Shown piece by piece: positions 11,475-23,060 of a stretch of 64,000 nt of DNA; positions within the stretch are counted from its first letter, which is position 1; each line of letters begins with the position of its first letter. This DNA comes from Larimichthys crocea (lineage: Eukaryota; Chordata; Actinopteri; Sciaenidae). The translations under genes were made by a program, and so were the position numbers. Where the stretch lies: positions 7,985,608 to 8,049,607 of the forward strand of contig NC_040027.1 in NCBI RefSeq assembly GCF_000972845.2, read 5' to 3'. The notes under the pieces were generated by a model. The model ran no database searches, was not told the origin of the DNA, and saw only the letters and a program-made list of their open reading frames with translations.

Positions 11475-13981
11475 AACATCATGTTGCATTAGGACAGATG
11501 AAACTCTTGTATGAAGCTGGATTATTAGATGTTCTGCGTGTTAACTGTTCATGCATGTACAGCACACAAAGCTCCAGAGGACCGTGCACTGCATCGATTT
11601 CCACCACGATAAACTAAAGTGAAAGAAAATGAGTCCAAGCATGCGGCCTCTCACAGCAGCAGGAAACCATTACACCTTCCCACTCACCTGCTCCTCACAG
11701 GTTCACTTCATTTACATGTTCCCTCTCCATCTCCAAGCTCATGGAGCTAAAGAGCCCCAGCAGGTTTCCCGTGGACTGAATCTCCCCCAGGCTGAGCTGT
11801 GGATTAATCTTTTCTGGGGCCTCCTCTCTGGCTGGCCAATGGGCCATTAAATTGAGAGTGAGATAAATAGAAAGATGTAGAGAAAGGAAAAGCTTCATTG
11901 TCCTCTCAGTGGGGAAGCAGCACTAACAGATGGAGCCATCTGAGCTTAACTGTGTTATTTTATTATTTACTTATATTAGACATTCATAAATGCATACGTA
12001 GAATCCAACAATGAAGCAACGTCCTCCAAACGTCTCTGCAGCGTTATTCATGAAAGTGGCTGCACTAACAGAAATGTTCATATTTAAATGTTGCAGAGAT
12101 GAATCACTCAGCTGAACTTTATATGACGAACAGGAGTACGGCACTTAATGTGCCTGAAGGCAACATCATTCCAAGCTCTTGAATGAAGAACCGAGAGCTT
12201 CTCTTACCGCTAAATCCCACCAGAACTCCCCTGTTCAGATTATGTGAGGGCCTTCAGGTTCTGCAGAATGAAGAGCCGGGCTCCCTCAGATCAGCTGATG
12301 ATCCACGTCGGTTTTTAGATTAGCAGATTTTGAGCTTCTGCATGAACGTACGGGTGACGTCACACTTACGCTGCCATTCTTTATACTGTCAGTGGCAGAT
12401 TTGCAGTTGCTGCAACCACACATGCATCCACGTGCACGCAACCTTACAAACACTTCACCTCTATGGAAACCTCTATATCAATAGAAAAGTTGCTTTAGGG
12501 TGTCCTCAACTTTGTGGACCAATGAGAGGAGAGATTTTTGTTTACAGATTGGCACAATCAGCTGTTCTTTGAGCAATATTTTCATTTATCACTTCACCGT
12601 GTTCGAGTCTTTTAGCCTTTATTTTGACCTTCATGTCAAATTTCAGCATCCAGATGAAAACTGAAAGACCGAGTGACCGACCGCGAGCTGTAAAAACCAC
12701 TTCACAGTTTCATCACGCCGACCTCTGTCTTTGCATGAACCATTTGGAAGGCTGTTGTTTCTCTGTCAACACAGTGAGACACATTTTAACGTCCGGACAG
12801 CCTGAGGGACCGATCAAACAGACGCGGCCGCCTCAAAACCGCCTCGGCTTGTCAGGCGAAGCAGCTGGTGCTCCTGTGGAGCGGAGCTGCGTACGCAACC
12901 AGGCGATCAGATATGATTAGCTGCTGCTGCTGCTGCTGGATGAGGAGGGGAAAGGACACAGCGAGCCGAGGGTTGGAGTTCAAGAGCGACGGATCGTGTC
13001 TACTTCTGTCTCCAGACATGGACTCGTGCCTCATGTTGGACCTCAGCTTGCTAAAGCAGAAACACACCGACGTGTGAGAGTTAATTATCTCGTCAGCACG
13101 AGTCGGTTTAGACGCTAAATGCCGCGTTCATCAGCCGTTAACACTGAGAGGAAGCTAGAGAAGCATTTAGACTTTCTTTCTTTTCCAGTCCTTCTCCACT
13201 TCAGTCTGCTGGTGAAGTTACAGGTCACCTCCTGCTCTCACAGATCGCCCGAAAACTGAATGAAAACCTGATTTTATACGTATAGATGAAAAGAAGAGAG
13301 ACTGTGAAAGAAACAAAGAGCGACAAAAAGAAAGACAGACAGCTCGTTTGACTGGTGATGGCTCCTAAAGGAATAAAAGTTGAATTCTGACGTAGTGACT
13401 GGGCTGAACTCTCCGAGGACTCTCTGCTCTCTGATGATGAACCTCGCTCTCTCCCTCTCACCACCGTCGGCTCATCGGCTGATTCCTCTCCTGTAGCGGC
13501 TGCTGGATGTAATTACCCCTGCAGTTTAGATTAGGCCGAGCGCTCCGTCTCCGTCCGTCCAGCTCTAACCTTGAGGATCAGAGCAGCGCTGGGCGTCCTC
13601 CCTCCCGGCTCTCATTAGCTAATTGAAATGACTCTGGCTGGGAATGGGAGCAATATGTCGTCTTAACGAGGGAGCCGTTTAGAAGTGATTTGGGAGGCAG
13701 AGACCGAAAAAAAAGGGGAATTCTCTGGAAACCGATTTCAGATGCAGCCGATGACATTCACGCCTTTTTTATATAAAAACGGGATAAAGCCTAATCCCGT
13801 CTTTCTGGGCTTAAAGTCCATTCAAAGGGGAGATAGCGACTTCAACACAGCACACAATGTGAGATAAATCCTCCTGCAGCTTCTGTCACCTTTAAATCCA
13901 GGATTATTCCCCCAACAGCTGGATGTGAACTTTAAACTTGTTTACAAGAAAAGGCCACAACAGAAACAGCTTCCTGTCATC

Positions 13982-13983
<2 letters not shown>
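11475..13983. other. Non-coding stretch, no gene seen; some conserved-looking blocks
   Basis: Mostly unique sequence. At 12352-12394 a GTGACGTCAC motif and a run resembling TTTATACTGTCAG make a degenerate relative of the 42-bp minisatellite unit. Around 13600-13900 homeodomain-type TAATCCC and TAATTG motifs cluster in otherwise non-repetitive sequence, as in many developmental enhancers; this is only suggestive. No exon was recognised. Confidence 0.5.

Positions 13984-14040
<57 letters not shown>
13984..14040. repeat. (CA)n microsatellite
   Basis: Pure CA run of about 28 units, one of the longest in the window. Confidence 0.97.
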
Positions 14041-14041
<1 letters not shown>

Positions 14042-14401
14042 CTATACATCTATACCAGGAGACATTAAAGTTCTAAACTCTAAACTGTTCAGATATTTCT
14101 GTGTCTCGTCGTCCTCGGTCAGCGTGCTGACAGAAACTTTTACTTGATCGTCAGTTTTAGTGCTCTGTATTTCCTGGACGCCTTCTTAATTATCAAATTT
14201 AAGGACTTATCAGGCAGTTTCCAGGCCCACTTCCCTTAAATTCAAGGAACCAACATAGAGGTATCGAGGTTTAGCGATGCTGCAGCGTCACGATTCTTCT
14301 TCTGCTGCTCAGAAACGACGGCGTTCAACCACAAGAATTGACGACCGTGAAGGGTTAAACCAGCTAATTGACATTTCAGCACAACATTAGTAAATATGCA
14401 G

Positions 14402-14421
14402 CACACACACACACACGCACG

Positions 14422-14481
<60 letters not shown>
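14402..14481. repeat. (CA)n microsatellite
   Basis: CA run of about 80 bases with a few GCAC interruptions near its start, followed 80 bp later by a TG run in inverted relation. Confidence 0.97.
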
Positions 14482-14483
<2 letters not shown>

Positions 14484-14557
14484 GAGACGTTCATCAGCTC
14501 TGGCTGCAGTGATTCAGTTCAGCTGGAAAAGACTCAAACACAACATGAAATCAGTGG

Positions 14558-14560
<3 letters not shown>

Positions 14561-14600
<40 letters not shown>
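14561..14600. repeat. (TG)n microsatellite
   Basis: Pure TG run of about 20 units, the inverted partner of the CA run at 14402-14481. Confidence 0.97.
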
Positions 14601-14603
<3 letters not shown>

Positions 14604-14724
14604 ACTGCCATGCTCACTGAGACAATAGACACTGAGGGATGGAATGAGGGAGAGCTGGAGGAAAGAGGAAAAAGCAATTAAAGCATCATCTCAGTGCTCA
14701 CCTGGTCTCTCGGGACGGAGCACG

Positions 14725-14744
14725 CGCACACACACACACACACA

Positions 14745-14775
<31 letters not shown>

Positions 14776-14777
14776 CA
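14725..14777. repeat. (CA)n microsatellite
   Basis: CA run with a single CC interruption near 14751. Confidence 0.97.
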
Positions 14778-17123
14778 GGGGGAAATGAGCTGATTAGGGC
14801 AGTCCGACAGGTTTATTAGGTCTGTGCCGATGAATGTGAGTCTGTCAGTGGTCACCGTCAGGCGGCGGCCGCACGGCGAGCGGCACAGCTGGGTCATCGT
14901 GTTTATAATTAAGATAAGACTAAGAGGCTGCTGCTATCGCTCCTCTTTAATTTACAATCCTTCTCCCCTCTAACCCCTCCCTCCTTCCTCCTCCTCCTCT
15001 CTTTGTTTCCTCCTCCCTCGCTCCTCTGGTGACCAGTTACAGGTTACCTCTGACAGCCACCTGCTCTCTCTCAGATAACCTGAACAAAAACCAAGAAAAC
15101 TTCCTCTGGAGAGGAAACGTGAGACTTGGTGTGTGTGTGTGGTCCTCACAAAAGAAGAGGAAGAAACAAAGAGCGATGGATAGAAATGAAGCGCAGAAAT
15201 TAAAGAAAGAAAGACAGAAGAAGAAGAAAGAAGCTGGTTTGTCCTGCAGGTTAACAGCAGCTGCTCAGTGAACGAATCATGTACCGGAGACGATAAGAAC
15301 AAAGGATTGTGGGAATGCGAGCGGCTCCAGAAGCGTGCTGTGGTGTATTTGAGCCGAGGCACACGTGATCCCGTCACGTCTTTCTATCTAAATAGTAATC
15401 TTAATGGTGTCCTCGAAGACGCTCAGAGCAAGAGCTGCAGAAAGCTTCAGCGGCGCCACTTAAAGCTGCATAAATCATCATTAGTCTGAGCTCGAAATGG
15501 AAAAAATGACTGTTTGTAACGCTGAGCTCACCGAGAACCGACGACTCGGCACTTCCACGAAGGTTTGAGCCTCGTTTAGCTCGTTTCCAAAAAACAGATT
15601 TAAAGAAACTTCTCTGCAACATGTGCAGTGCATACTACACTGTGTGATTCTGGTTTATCTGTGGTGTTGAGTCAAGACAAGTCTACAGCTCTGCATCCAC
15701 ATACTCATGAAGTTTGAATCATTCTTTGTTCTGTTAGTTGGTCTCAGTGTTGATCGAACACTAAAGTACTGAAGAAACTGAAGTTCCTCATGTTCCTCAC
15801 AGGTCACCACAGTCCGGGTCCGGGTGAAGGTTCACACCGAAAACCGGTTTTTAATCCGGAAGATTGCAGCCAAGTCAGCCAATAACTTGTCATTGTTATT
15901 ATTATTATCAAAGTACTTTTTATTTATATTCTGAGATGAATGTCTTTGACTTTTCCTGTTTATTTATTTGATGTATGATGTATTATTGCATGTAGCTCTC
16001 AGAGTCCAGAGCTTTCTTTGTTTGATTTGAGTCGCTGACTTCACACAGTGCAGATGTTGATACAGTGACAATGCTGCCTCAATCTTTACAAAATAACTGT
16101 AATGTAAAATTAAAATAAAACTTAAACAGTGCGATGCTGCAGAACCTGAACGTGCATTTCTCTAATATTGAGCCATCAGAAGCTGAGAAGAACATAAACC
16201 CCTGACAGATTTTTCTCATCTCACACTGAGAAAACGAGAAGGCGAAGCAATATTTCAGATGCACCCGATAACATTCAGACATCTTATGAACTGATAAACT
16301 CTGATCTTATTTTTTCCAGCGCGGTGGATTCAGTCATAAAAACATAAAGCCACAGAAACCCTGAGCGGCTTTAAAGCGGCTTTCTTTGTCTGCAGAGTGA
16401 AGAACGAGTCGTGACAGCGTTTTAATTACAGAAGCTTTTTAAATCCTCCGTATGAACACCTGAACGACCTTTCGACACCGAGACGTACGAGACGTCCTCT
16501 TGACACGAAGCTCTCGAAGTTTTGTGAAGGAACGCTGAGATCAAAGTTAAACACGACAACGCGCTCTCACTCCATCAAAGGCGGCGGCGGCCTCTCGCCG
16601 CCACGTGAACACGGTTCACACGGAGCGAGACGAGTAAACAGCCGCTCCAAATGACTTCCCGGATCGCTAATTGGCTCAACTTGTCCACGTTGAGAGCATT
16701 CAACTCACATAATTACTGTCGGGGGCTTTTCAACCGACGACAAAATGGATTTTATGATTGAATGTGATTATTCCCTGGAAGCTGGAAGCTCCGCGGCTCT
16801 TTGACTTTGTCACTTTGATTGCAGTTTTTCTCGTTTCTTTTTCAGCCGCTCGACAAACAAAGAGAGGCCAAAGGACGAGAGAGCGCTCCGTCTCTCCTCG
16901 CATTCATCGCCTCTCCCTCTCTCTCTCTGCACACCTTTCATCTGGGTGATTAATGAAACATGTAACTCATTTATCATCGCTAATGTCACTTTCCTTAAGA
17001 CCTGATTTTAATGCTGACCTAGTGGAAAAGACATCTCAGTGGAAGAGGGGAAAAAAAGGCGGGAGAGGAGGAGAAGCAGCTTGCAGCACAACCTTGAAAT
17101 GTCTGTCCCTGTCATATGTGAAT

Positions 17124-17125
<2 letters not shown>
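14778..17125. other. Non-coding stretch, no gene seen
   Basis: Includes a pyrimidine-rich segment around 14960-15030 and unique AT-rich sequence. No exon, RNA gene or recognised transposon. Confidence 0.5.
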
Positions 17126-17158
<33 letters not shown>

Positions 17159-17252
17159 TTAATGGGGTGATGTTGGACTATTAAAACCATTAGCGCTGAT
17201 CTTCCTGTCACAGGCGTTCGTTCAACTCTGCAGCTTTTGATTCACTTCAGAG

Positions 17253-17318
<66 letters not shown>
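17126..17318. repeat. Two (TG)n microsatellites
   Basis: TG runs at 17126-17158 and 17256-17318; the second, about 31 units, is among the longest in the window. Confidence 0.97.
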
Positions 17319-17319
<1 letters not shown>

Positions 17320-17578
17320 GGCCTTATTTACATAAGCACGTTTTGCTGAACACACGTGTGTCTTAAAGCAGCCGCTTCGCGCTCACACCTGTTTCACAGC
17401 ACTAATATTTTATCTTCACTGATGTTTCTTTCCAACTCTGTTATACTTCAGCGATTTTGCATCCTGCAGACGGTTCTCAGATGTTTTACATTTTATTCCA
17501 TTTGTTTCTATATTACATGTTCATGTTCATGTATTGTACAGTCTGTTGTTTTTGTACATCAGACTGCAGCTATACACA

Positions 17579-17682
17579 AAATAAAATCATTTAAAATCAA
17601 TCTTTAGTGCCAAATTACTGATTTCTCCCGTGAGGAGCCGAATAATAAGTGTGAGAACGTACAACCTCCTGGTGTCGAGGTC
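17579..17682 (+). repeat. Copy 1 of a locally duplicated ~100-bp segment
   Basis: Runs from AAATCATTTAAAATCAAT through GTGCCAAATTACTGATTTCT to the CCTGGTGTCGAGG region. It recurs at 18821-18915 with a few substitutions and a 9-base indel. Copy 1 is followed within 12 bp by the 42-bp minisatellite; copy 2 is not. Confidence 0.85.
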
Positions 17683-17693
17683 TTGCATCATCA

Positions 17694-17783
17694 TTAGACA
17701 GTCTGCGGGGACGTCACAGAGACTACGTCCAGGTTTTAGACAGTCTGCAGGGACGTCACAGAGACTAGGTCCAGGTTTTAGAC
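17694..17783 (+). repeat. 42-bp minisatellite, about two units
   Basis: Two units of the same sequence as the 2631-3369 array, one with CAGTCTGCAG in place of CAGTCTGCGG. Flanks differ from those of the other loci. Confidence 0.95.
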
Positions 17784-17927
17784 TTCTGTTTTGTAACAGC
17801 TGAAGTTCTTCGCTCTGCTCCGTGGTGACAGTGTGTGAACTTGGTAATAGAGTCAGAAACAGAAGAAGAAGAAAAGGCGACAGTGTGTGAAGACTCTCTC
17901 TCTCTCTCCACCCCCTCCACCTGCCTC

Positions 17928-17954
17928 TGTGTGTGTGTGTGTGTGTTGGTGTGT

Positions 17955-17998
<44 letters not shown>
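17928..17998. repeat. (TG)n microsatellite
   Basis: TG run with two short interruptions (TTGG and TATG). Confidence 0.96.
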
Positions 17999-18000
<2 letters not shown>

Positions 18001-18084
18001 CTCTGGTTATTAACCTGCTGTCAGCGAGCGGTACGAGGCTCCATCCATTAACCCTGAGCACCTCTGGGCCCCTGGCCACCCTCT

Positions 18085-18086
<2 letters not shown>

Positions 18087-18121
<35 letters not shown>
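18087..18121. repeat. (CA)n microsatellite
   Basis: Pure CA run, inverted partner of the TG run 89 bp upstream. Confidence 0.97.
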
Positions 18122-18124
<3 letters not shown>

Positions 18125-18228
18125 CAACACAGACACACACCGGGCCACAGGAAGTCTTGTGATACATACGCTGCTCTGATGGAGGGCATCTTCTACTTTA
18201 CTGAGGTCACAGTCCACCTGCGTGTACG

Positions 18229-18288
18229 GCACACACTGTAACACACACTGAAGTACACACTGTAACACACACTGAAGTACACACTGAT
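18229..18288. repeat. 24-bp tandem repeat, about 2.5 units
   Basis: ACACACTGTAACACACACTG followed by AAGT is repeated in tandem. On the reverse strand it yields a low-complexity peptide, not a gene. Confidence 0.9.
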
Positions 18289-19337
18289 GCATTTATGTAT
18301 GTGCTGTGTAGAGGTGACCGGGCTGCTGGCTCGTTTCAGGCTCAGATTTCTGCTAAATGTATCAAAATTTAAAGCCTGGTGTCCAGTTGCTCAGAACAGA
18401 TGATCGTGCTGTAATTAATAAAGTGATAAATTGAAGTCTCTGCTCGTTAGCAGGGGGGTAACGAATATAAAAACTGTCCTGTTCTAACTTGCTCACTGAC
18501 TGTAACCCATCAGGCCGACGTCTTTAGCTGTTTCCAGAATAAGATCCAGACCCAGTGAGGACGCCTTCAGTTACTGTGGCCCTCTCAAAGCTTTCTGATT
18601 CTCCCAGGCTCGTGGTTAATTACCACGTGAGTGTGTGTGTGTAGGTTATGTTGATGTTTTTAGGTTTTTAATGACGCGTGAGATGTTTAATGCACGTCGA
18701 CTTCATTGATTCAGTTTGTTAAATAATGGACTTATGTTGCCTTTGTCTATATTTTTAGATGTTGACCTTTGTTTGCCAAAATGTGCTTTCATTGCACGGC
18801 TTTATTGAACACTTGATTTTAAATAAAATCATTTAAAATCAATATTTAGTGCCAAATTACTGATTTCTCCCATGAGTAGCCGAATAATAACGTACAACCT
18901 CTTGGTGTCGGAGGTTTATTTTGCAACGGTGACCGGCTCGTTGCATATTAGCATGTTCACTGTTATCAAGTCTTTGTATCATAAACTGAAGTGAAGTTTT
19001 AACTTGTTGCATCAAATAAAAGGAGAAATTTCACAGCAATCCCTTCAGCAGCTACGGTAAAAGTTGCCACAAAGCATACTGTGAGCAGCTGCCTGTTTCC
19101 TGGTGTCCAAGCGATGAGTCAGCCAGCTCACAACACTGATCTGCTCCTATGGAATGCTCCAAACTTTACATGGAAGTTCCCTAAATGATTCATGAGCATT
19201 GCTATGAAAAAAGGAAGCAGTGCCGTGACATTCAGCGCCGCGTTTATCCACAGAGGCACTCGTGTTAACATTCTGACTGATGCTGGCTGTTACACAGAAC
19301 GTCTATAACCGTTTTACTGTACTCATATATAGCGTTT

Positions 19338-19338
<1 letters not shown>
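18289..19338. other. Non-coding stretch, no gene seen
   Basis: Contains copy 2 of the 100-bp local duplicate at 18821-18915. Otherwise unique, AT-rich, with no recognised exon. Confidence 0.5.
18821..18915 (+). repeat. Copy 2 of a locally duplicated ~100-bp segment
   Basis: Direct copy of 17579-17682, same orientation, about 1.24 kb downstream. Confidence 0.85.

Positions 19339-19377
<39 letters not shown>
19339..19377. repeat. (CA)n microsatellite
   Basis: Pure CA run of about 19 units. Confidence 0.97.
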
Positions 19378-19379
<2 letters not shown>

Positions 19380-19549
19380 AAGTGTCCTTGTCTTTGAGTG
19401 TGAAGGAGCTGAAGGTCAAGCGTCATAAAGCAGAGACCGAGCGAGAGAGCACGGCGACGTGACAAAGAAAAAGGTGAAGCACAAGGTTAAGACCACACCA
19501 GAGAGGAGAGACACATGTACACTACACAAACACTAATACTAATAATATA

Positions 19550-19732
19550 TGGACTGGACTTATAAAGCGCCTTTCTAGTCTTCTAAACGCTCAATGCTTT
19601 TACACTACACATCTCATTCACACACTGATGTTGCAGCCTGAAGGAGCAATTTGGAGTTCGGTATCTTGCCGCGGATCAAACTGCCAATCATCCGATTAGT
19701 GGACGACACGCTCTACCTCCTGACAGCCGGGC
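19550..19732 (+). mobile_element. Common dispersed fish repeat ('agcgcctttctagtc' family)
   Basis: Contains TATAAAGCGCCTTTCTAGTC, then GGAGCAATTTGGAGTTCGGT, GTATCTTGCC and ATTAGTGGACGACACGCTCT. I recognise this order of motifs as a very common teleost interspersed repeat. Relative to the version I remember it lacks part of the middle. The family name is not certain. Confidence 0.7.
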
Positions 19733-20677
19733 GGGTTCTTCACGTCCATTCTTAGCGTGTCCACAGTGTCACAGGACGTCGTCGTTGTTGTTGCCGTTTT
19801 GCTGCCACAGAAGAAATAAATAAATTCTTTCTGAGAATCTACCGATGTCTCATTAACAGAGCAGGGACCACTAAATGTCTCCTTCCATGTTTTCAAATGT
19901 AATCTAAGCTGATTGTATTTATCGTATAACACATGTAATCTGTTACTATCAAACCACGTCTTCCGCTTTGATGACTGTGACAAAGTTCAACATGACAAAG
20001 TGCCGCTGCTTTCACTGGAAACGCCTCATCGGTCACCGCTGACGACGAAACGCAAACCTTAAAAAGCTCCTAAACTCCTCTGAAAATTATTGATTAGACG
20101 AGCGGCAACATTTTACAGCTCGAAGGCGACAACAACCATCATTACTCAGGCATGACGTCATGAAGAGATCCAAAACATCTCCAAGAGATCTCCTCACAGT
20201 ATCGATTATATGACAATGTGCTGCTGTCTCTCACACACACACACACAAAGCTTGAGAGTGTGCCCTGCTCTTTGTCTCTAAGGCGTACAGACGTGTGTGT
20301 TTGGAGGCAGAAAACCTCGGACATCAAACATTTATGGCGGATGGCCGCGGCGTTGGGGGCTACATGTGTGACAGCGGGAGGCGAGGAGTCAGGAGGCGAG
20401 CGGCATGAAAAATGGATGAACTCCCAGAGAAAAGGGACCATCTATTCTGAGACAGAGATAAGGAGGCCAGGAGGGGGTGGAGGTGGAGGAGGAGGTGGAG
20501 GAGGTGGTGGTAAGGAGGGGGGGTCACCTCGTATCTGTGTGTGTGTGTGTGTGTGCACATGTGTGGGAGGGATGTCAGCTGTGAGAACCAGTTGGGAGTT
20601 TCAGACCTTTTCGAGTCAGAGGACGTTGTTGCAAAGTGAGGTCAAAATGTCAACGTGGGAAAGTTTGAGAGTCAGAA
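19733..20677. other. Non-coding stretch with a G-rich tract, no gene seen
   Basis: Mostly unique. A short CA run lies at 20231-20247, a G-rich (GGA/GGT)n tract at 20468-20521 and a short TG run at about 20536-20554. The tract has many GG and GGG runs on the plus strand and could form G-quadruplexes. Confidence 0.55.
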
Positions 20678-20779
20678 TTTTAGACAGTCCAGGTTTTAGA
20701 CAGTCTGCGGGGACGTCACGGAGACTATGTCCAGGTTTTAGACAGTCTGTGGGGACGTCACGGAGACTATGTCCAGGTT
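20678..20779 (+). repeat. 42-bp minisatellite, about 2.5 units
   Basis: A truncated unit (TTTTAGACAG joined directly to TCCAGG) is followed by two normal units; the last breaks off at GTCCAGGTTGGACGG. Confidence 0.95.
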
Positions 20780-21844
20780 GGACGGACTTACTGAGATGAA
20801 GCATACCCTCTATTATCGTCTATTTTAGTTGAGATGTGATCACAGTTTACTAAATGAACATGACGCTGTGTGGACGAAGACTTGAGACCATAAACTGATG
20901 AGGAAACTGAGGAGTCGGATCATTTTTACAGAGTTCAATACAGTCAGACTTTGTTTTGCAGCCAGTGGAGCCCCCTGCTGGCCATTAAAAGAATGTTAAA
21001 GACACTTTTACTTTTGAAACCCTGAAGCTGTGTCCATTAATGTCTGACAACCTTAAACATGTTTCTGAGGTTGTCAGAGTCACTTAACGTCAACGTTATC
21101 CTGTGACCAGAGTCTGAACCTTCAGTCTGAGAAACCACACGTCCACAAACGCCCCACGAGGACGTGACCCGAGTCCATCTGCGGTGTCGGTTACCATAGA
21201 GCCCCATGTGGGCGGACGGAGACAGGAAGAGAAAGGACGAGCGGAGGGAGCATACTGAAGGTAAAGCTGTCATTCAGCTGATTATACGCAGGTGGATAAA
21301 AAGGTAAAGAGTAGGCGGGTGAGGTGGTGTCGGTGGAGGAAGAACCGTAGTTAAGTGGCATTAATGAGGGAAAAAAGGGATCAGAGCGAGCGAGTTCGGC
21401 TCCGAGGCAGAGATAAGGAATTTGCATCAGAGCTGTCAACTGCGAATGGAGAGAGCGTGAACGCAGTGAGTTGGAGGACAGGGTGAGGGTGGATGGGTGG
21501 GTGTGTTTGTGTTCGCTGGGTGCAATTAGTGTTATCAGGTACGCAGGGCGGCCGTATAATAAAAGCAGCTGTTTGGAATATTTAACAGGCTGGATGACTG
21601 ACACCTTCAGGTAGAGAGAGACCGGCTTCCCTATTATTTACTGCCGTAAACGTCTCACGTTCACAACATTAATATTAATATTTACGTTTTGTGCTCCGTT
21701 AATTTGAGGAAAATTGCTTTAGACGACTGAACTGAGACAAAGACAAGGAGACATTTAAAGAGTCCCTTCAGTTTATTTTCATTTGGTTTCAGTTTTACCT
21801 CCAGTTAGTCCGGACTTTGTTTTTATGATGTCACCATGTTTCCA
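20780..21844. other. Non-coding stretch, no gene seen
   Basis: Apparently unique sequence; purine-rich around 21200-21500. No exon or repeat family recognised. Confidence 0.5.
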
Positions 21845-21898
21845 GTCACAGAGACTACGTCCAGGTTTTAGACAGTCTGCGGGGACGTCACGGAGACT
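21845..21898 (+). repeat. 42-bp minisatellite, single unit
   Basis: One full unit plus a few bases (GTCACAGAGACTACG to GTCACGGAGACTC). It shows the motif also exists as a solitary copy. Confidence 0.93.
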
Positions 21899-22044
21899 CA
21901 GCAGAACTTATTTTAATGTTCCTGGAGAGCTTATCAGTCGTCAGTGCGTCATGTGTTTGTGCATTTGCATTCGGAGCATTTCTAAACAGATAAGCAATGA
22001 AGTCTGAGTTATTATTGGTTAATCTCAGGCAATGACACCTGTCT

Positions 22045-22046
<2 letters not shown>

Positions 22047-22094
<48 letters not shown>
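22047..22094. repeat. (CA)n microsatellite
   Basis: Pure CA run of about 24 units; a TG run follows about 120 bp later in inverted relation. Confidence 0.97.
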
Positions 22095-22097
<3 letters not shown>

Positions 22098-22215
22098 TTA
22101 AACAGAGGGTGAAGCATGAATATCAAACTTTAAGCGTGTGCTGAAAAATGTCTCCTGGAATTTTGAGTGTGAGCTGCTGCTGTATGCCGCCTACATTACA
22201 TATATGTGTGTATCG

Positions 22216-22216
<1 letters not shown>

Positions 22217-22256
<40 letters not shown>

Positions 22257-22428
22257 TGTATATATGTAATATGTATGTAAATAAGGTACAGCACCGGCCA
22301 TGGACACACACATTAATCGCCAAGACGTCCGCTAGCGTGTGGAGTCCCTGCGGGGTTTGATGTCAAGAAAGGTGATGAGTGTGTGTGTGAGTGTGTGTGT
22401 GTGTGTGTGTGTGTAGGTGTGTGTGTTG
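22217..22428. repeat. Two (TG)n microsatellites
   Basis: TG runs at 22217-22251 and about 22379-22428; the second is interrupted by GAG and AGG. Confidence 0.95.
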
Positions 22429-22639
22429 TCATACAGTATCAAGCCTGTTACTTGACCATATATAAATGACTTCCCCGTCCGCCCTGTCCTTCTCCCTCCT
22501 CCTCTTCCTCACATTTCTCATTTTTATCCAGTTTTCCGGTTGATGTCCCTCTTCCTCTTTTTGTTTCTTCTTCTTCTCTTCATGCCGTATTCCCTCTCGT
22601 TTTAAATCATCTTCAGATAACTCGAGTTCAGATTTTTAT

Positions 22640-23060
22640 CCACGTGTGATTTACTAAAAGAAATGCAGCTTTAAAGCAGATGAGCTGAATCAGGTGAAGC
22701 GTCTTGGTTCGGGGTCTCCTGGCACATTAACTCTGCTCCGGCACTAAACATTTTAATTACAGGTTGGACTGTGCTGCATACAGCAGCAGTAATCATGATA
22801 ATGAGACATTTAGAATCTGTTTGCATGCGAGCTTTCACTAATTAGAGGCCGAATACATATTATTAACTCTTCATTGCTGGCTGGTTGAAACCTTTGCATA
22901 GCCCGGATCAAATGTTCCTTTAATAAGAAACTGTGTGTTATTGCTGAGCGGCGTTCTTTAATAAAATCACATGAATATTTGAAGAAGCTTATTCTGAAAG
23001 ACAGCAGCCGGACATTTGTCTGAATTAATCTTTCATTATTAATTATTTTAAGGCTTCTTG
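22640..23060. promoter_or_regulatory. Candidate conserved non-coding element (homeodomain-motif rich)
   Basis: AT-rich, non-repetitive sequence with CACTAATTAGAGG, TTTTAATTACAGG, TTTGCATGCGAG and several other TAAT/ATTA cores packed in about 400 bp. The appearance resembles vertebrate developmental enhancers, but no comparison was possible, so this is only a candidate. Confidence 0.25.

Noticed and set aside
17765..18292. 175-residue minus-strand frame rich in Cys-Val and His-Thr
   Set aside because: It reads through CA/TG microsatellites and a 24-bp tandem repeat; no domain or gene signal.
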